Assembly: GCF_004403945.1 (NCBI RefSeq)
Contig: NZ_SOHM01000009.1
Location: 1 to 58,255 of the forward strand
From: Cryobacterium lactosi
GTDB lineage: Bacteria > Actinomycetota > Actinomycetes > Actinomycetales > Microbacteriaceae
Direction of reading: 5' to 3'
DNA length: 58,255 nt
The position numbers were made by a program, and so were the translations under genes. Position 1 is the first letter of the stretch. Each line of letters starts with the position of its first letter. The notes beneath the pieces were generated by a model that saw only the letters and a list, made by a program, of their open reading frames with translations, made no database searches and was not told the DNA's origin. Shown one piece after another: positions 58,206 to 58,255 of this stretch.

Positions 58206-58255
58206 CTAGGCGGCGGCGAGTTCGGGGAGGATCACCGCCTCGTCGAGGACCTCGA
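58206..58255 (-). CDS. C-terminal end of an unidentified protein (partial)
   Basis: The minus strand reads EVLDEAVILPELAAA to a TAG at 58206. The gene starts outside the window and the fragment cannot be identified. Confidence 0.35.
   Translation of the reverse strand, partial: EVLDEAVILPELAAA

Overview
The window is high-GC DNA from an actinobacterium, most likely a member of the Microbacteriaceae or a close relative. The pointers are a DUF7882-type protein, a SipW/CalY-type secreted pair, an ECF sigma factor coupled to a CU044_5270-like partner, GAF-ANTAR regulators and many LacI/ROK-controlled sugar operons. GTG/TTG starts are frequent. I see no rRNA, complete tRNA, CRISPR array or intact transposase. 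The organism call is inference.

Layout. 1-9.6 kb is an accessory array. Single small genes of unknown function, mostly membrane or orphan proteins, are separated by ten copies of a 26-bp palindrome built as 12-2-12, the geometry of serine-recombinase crossover sites. A serine resolvase fragment lies inside the array. A GT39-like glycosyltransferase and an ECF sigma/CU044_5270 pair sit between copies. 9.7-20 kb carries a decayed DNA/RNA nuclease, a CPBP protease, a GAF-ANTAR pair (one frameshifted), a CalY/TasA-like secreted protein next to a 970-residue protein that fuses a SipW-type signal peptidase to seven Cys-containing Ig-like repeats, a ParB-like relic and a copper-storage-like four-helix protein.

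20-33.7 kb holds sugar loci. A LacI regulator diverges from an MFS permease and a sugar O-acetyltransferase. A divergent raffinose-type locus follows: leftward Gfo/Idh/MocA oxidoreductase, LacI and GH32 fructosidase; rightward ABC permeases, binding protein and GH36 alpha-galactosidase. 33.7-36.9 kb is a mobile-element scar: a tRNA-Gln 3' end, a shattered resolvase gene, an ANTAR relic and a truncated copper-storage gene.

37-44.2 kb is a ROK-regulated sucrose-like operon (binding protein, two permeases, GH13, GH32-like). Its probable fructokinase lies about 10 kb away at 54.6 kb, behind a decayed copy of the GH32-like gene start. Between them are a DMT exporter with a CGNR regulator, a frameshifted aldo/keto reductase, and a third LacI-controlled ABC operon with a sugar-phosphate isomerase and an oxidoreductase. 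The window ends with another LacI, a short ROK kinase and partial genes. None of the three ABC importers carries its own ATPase gene, so a shared MsiK-type ATPase elsewhere is expected.
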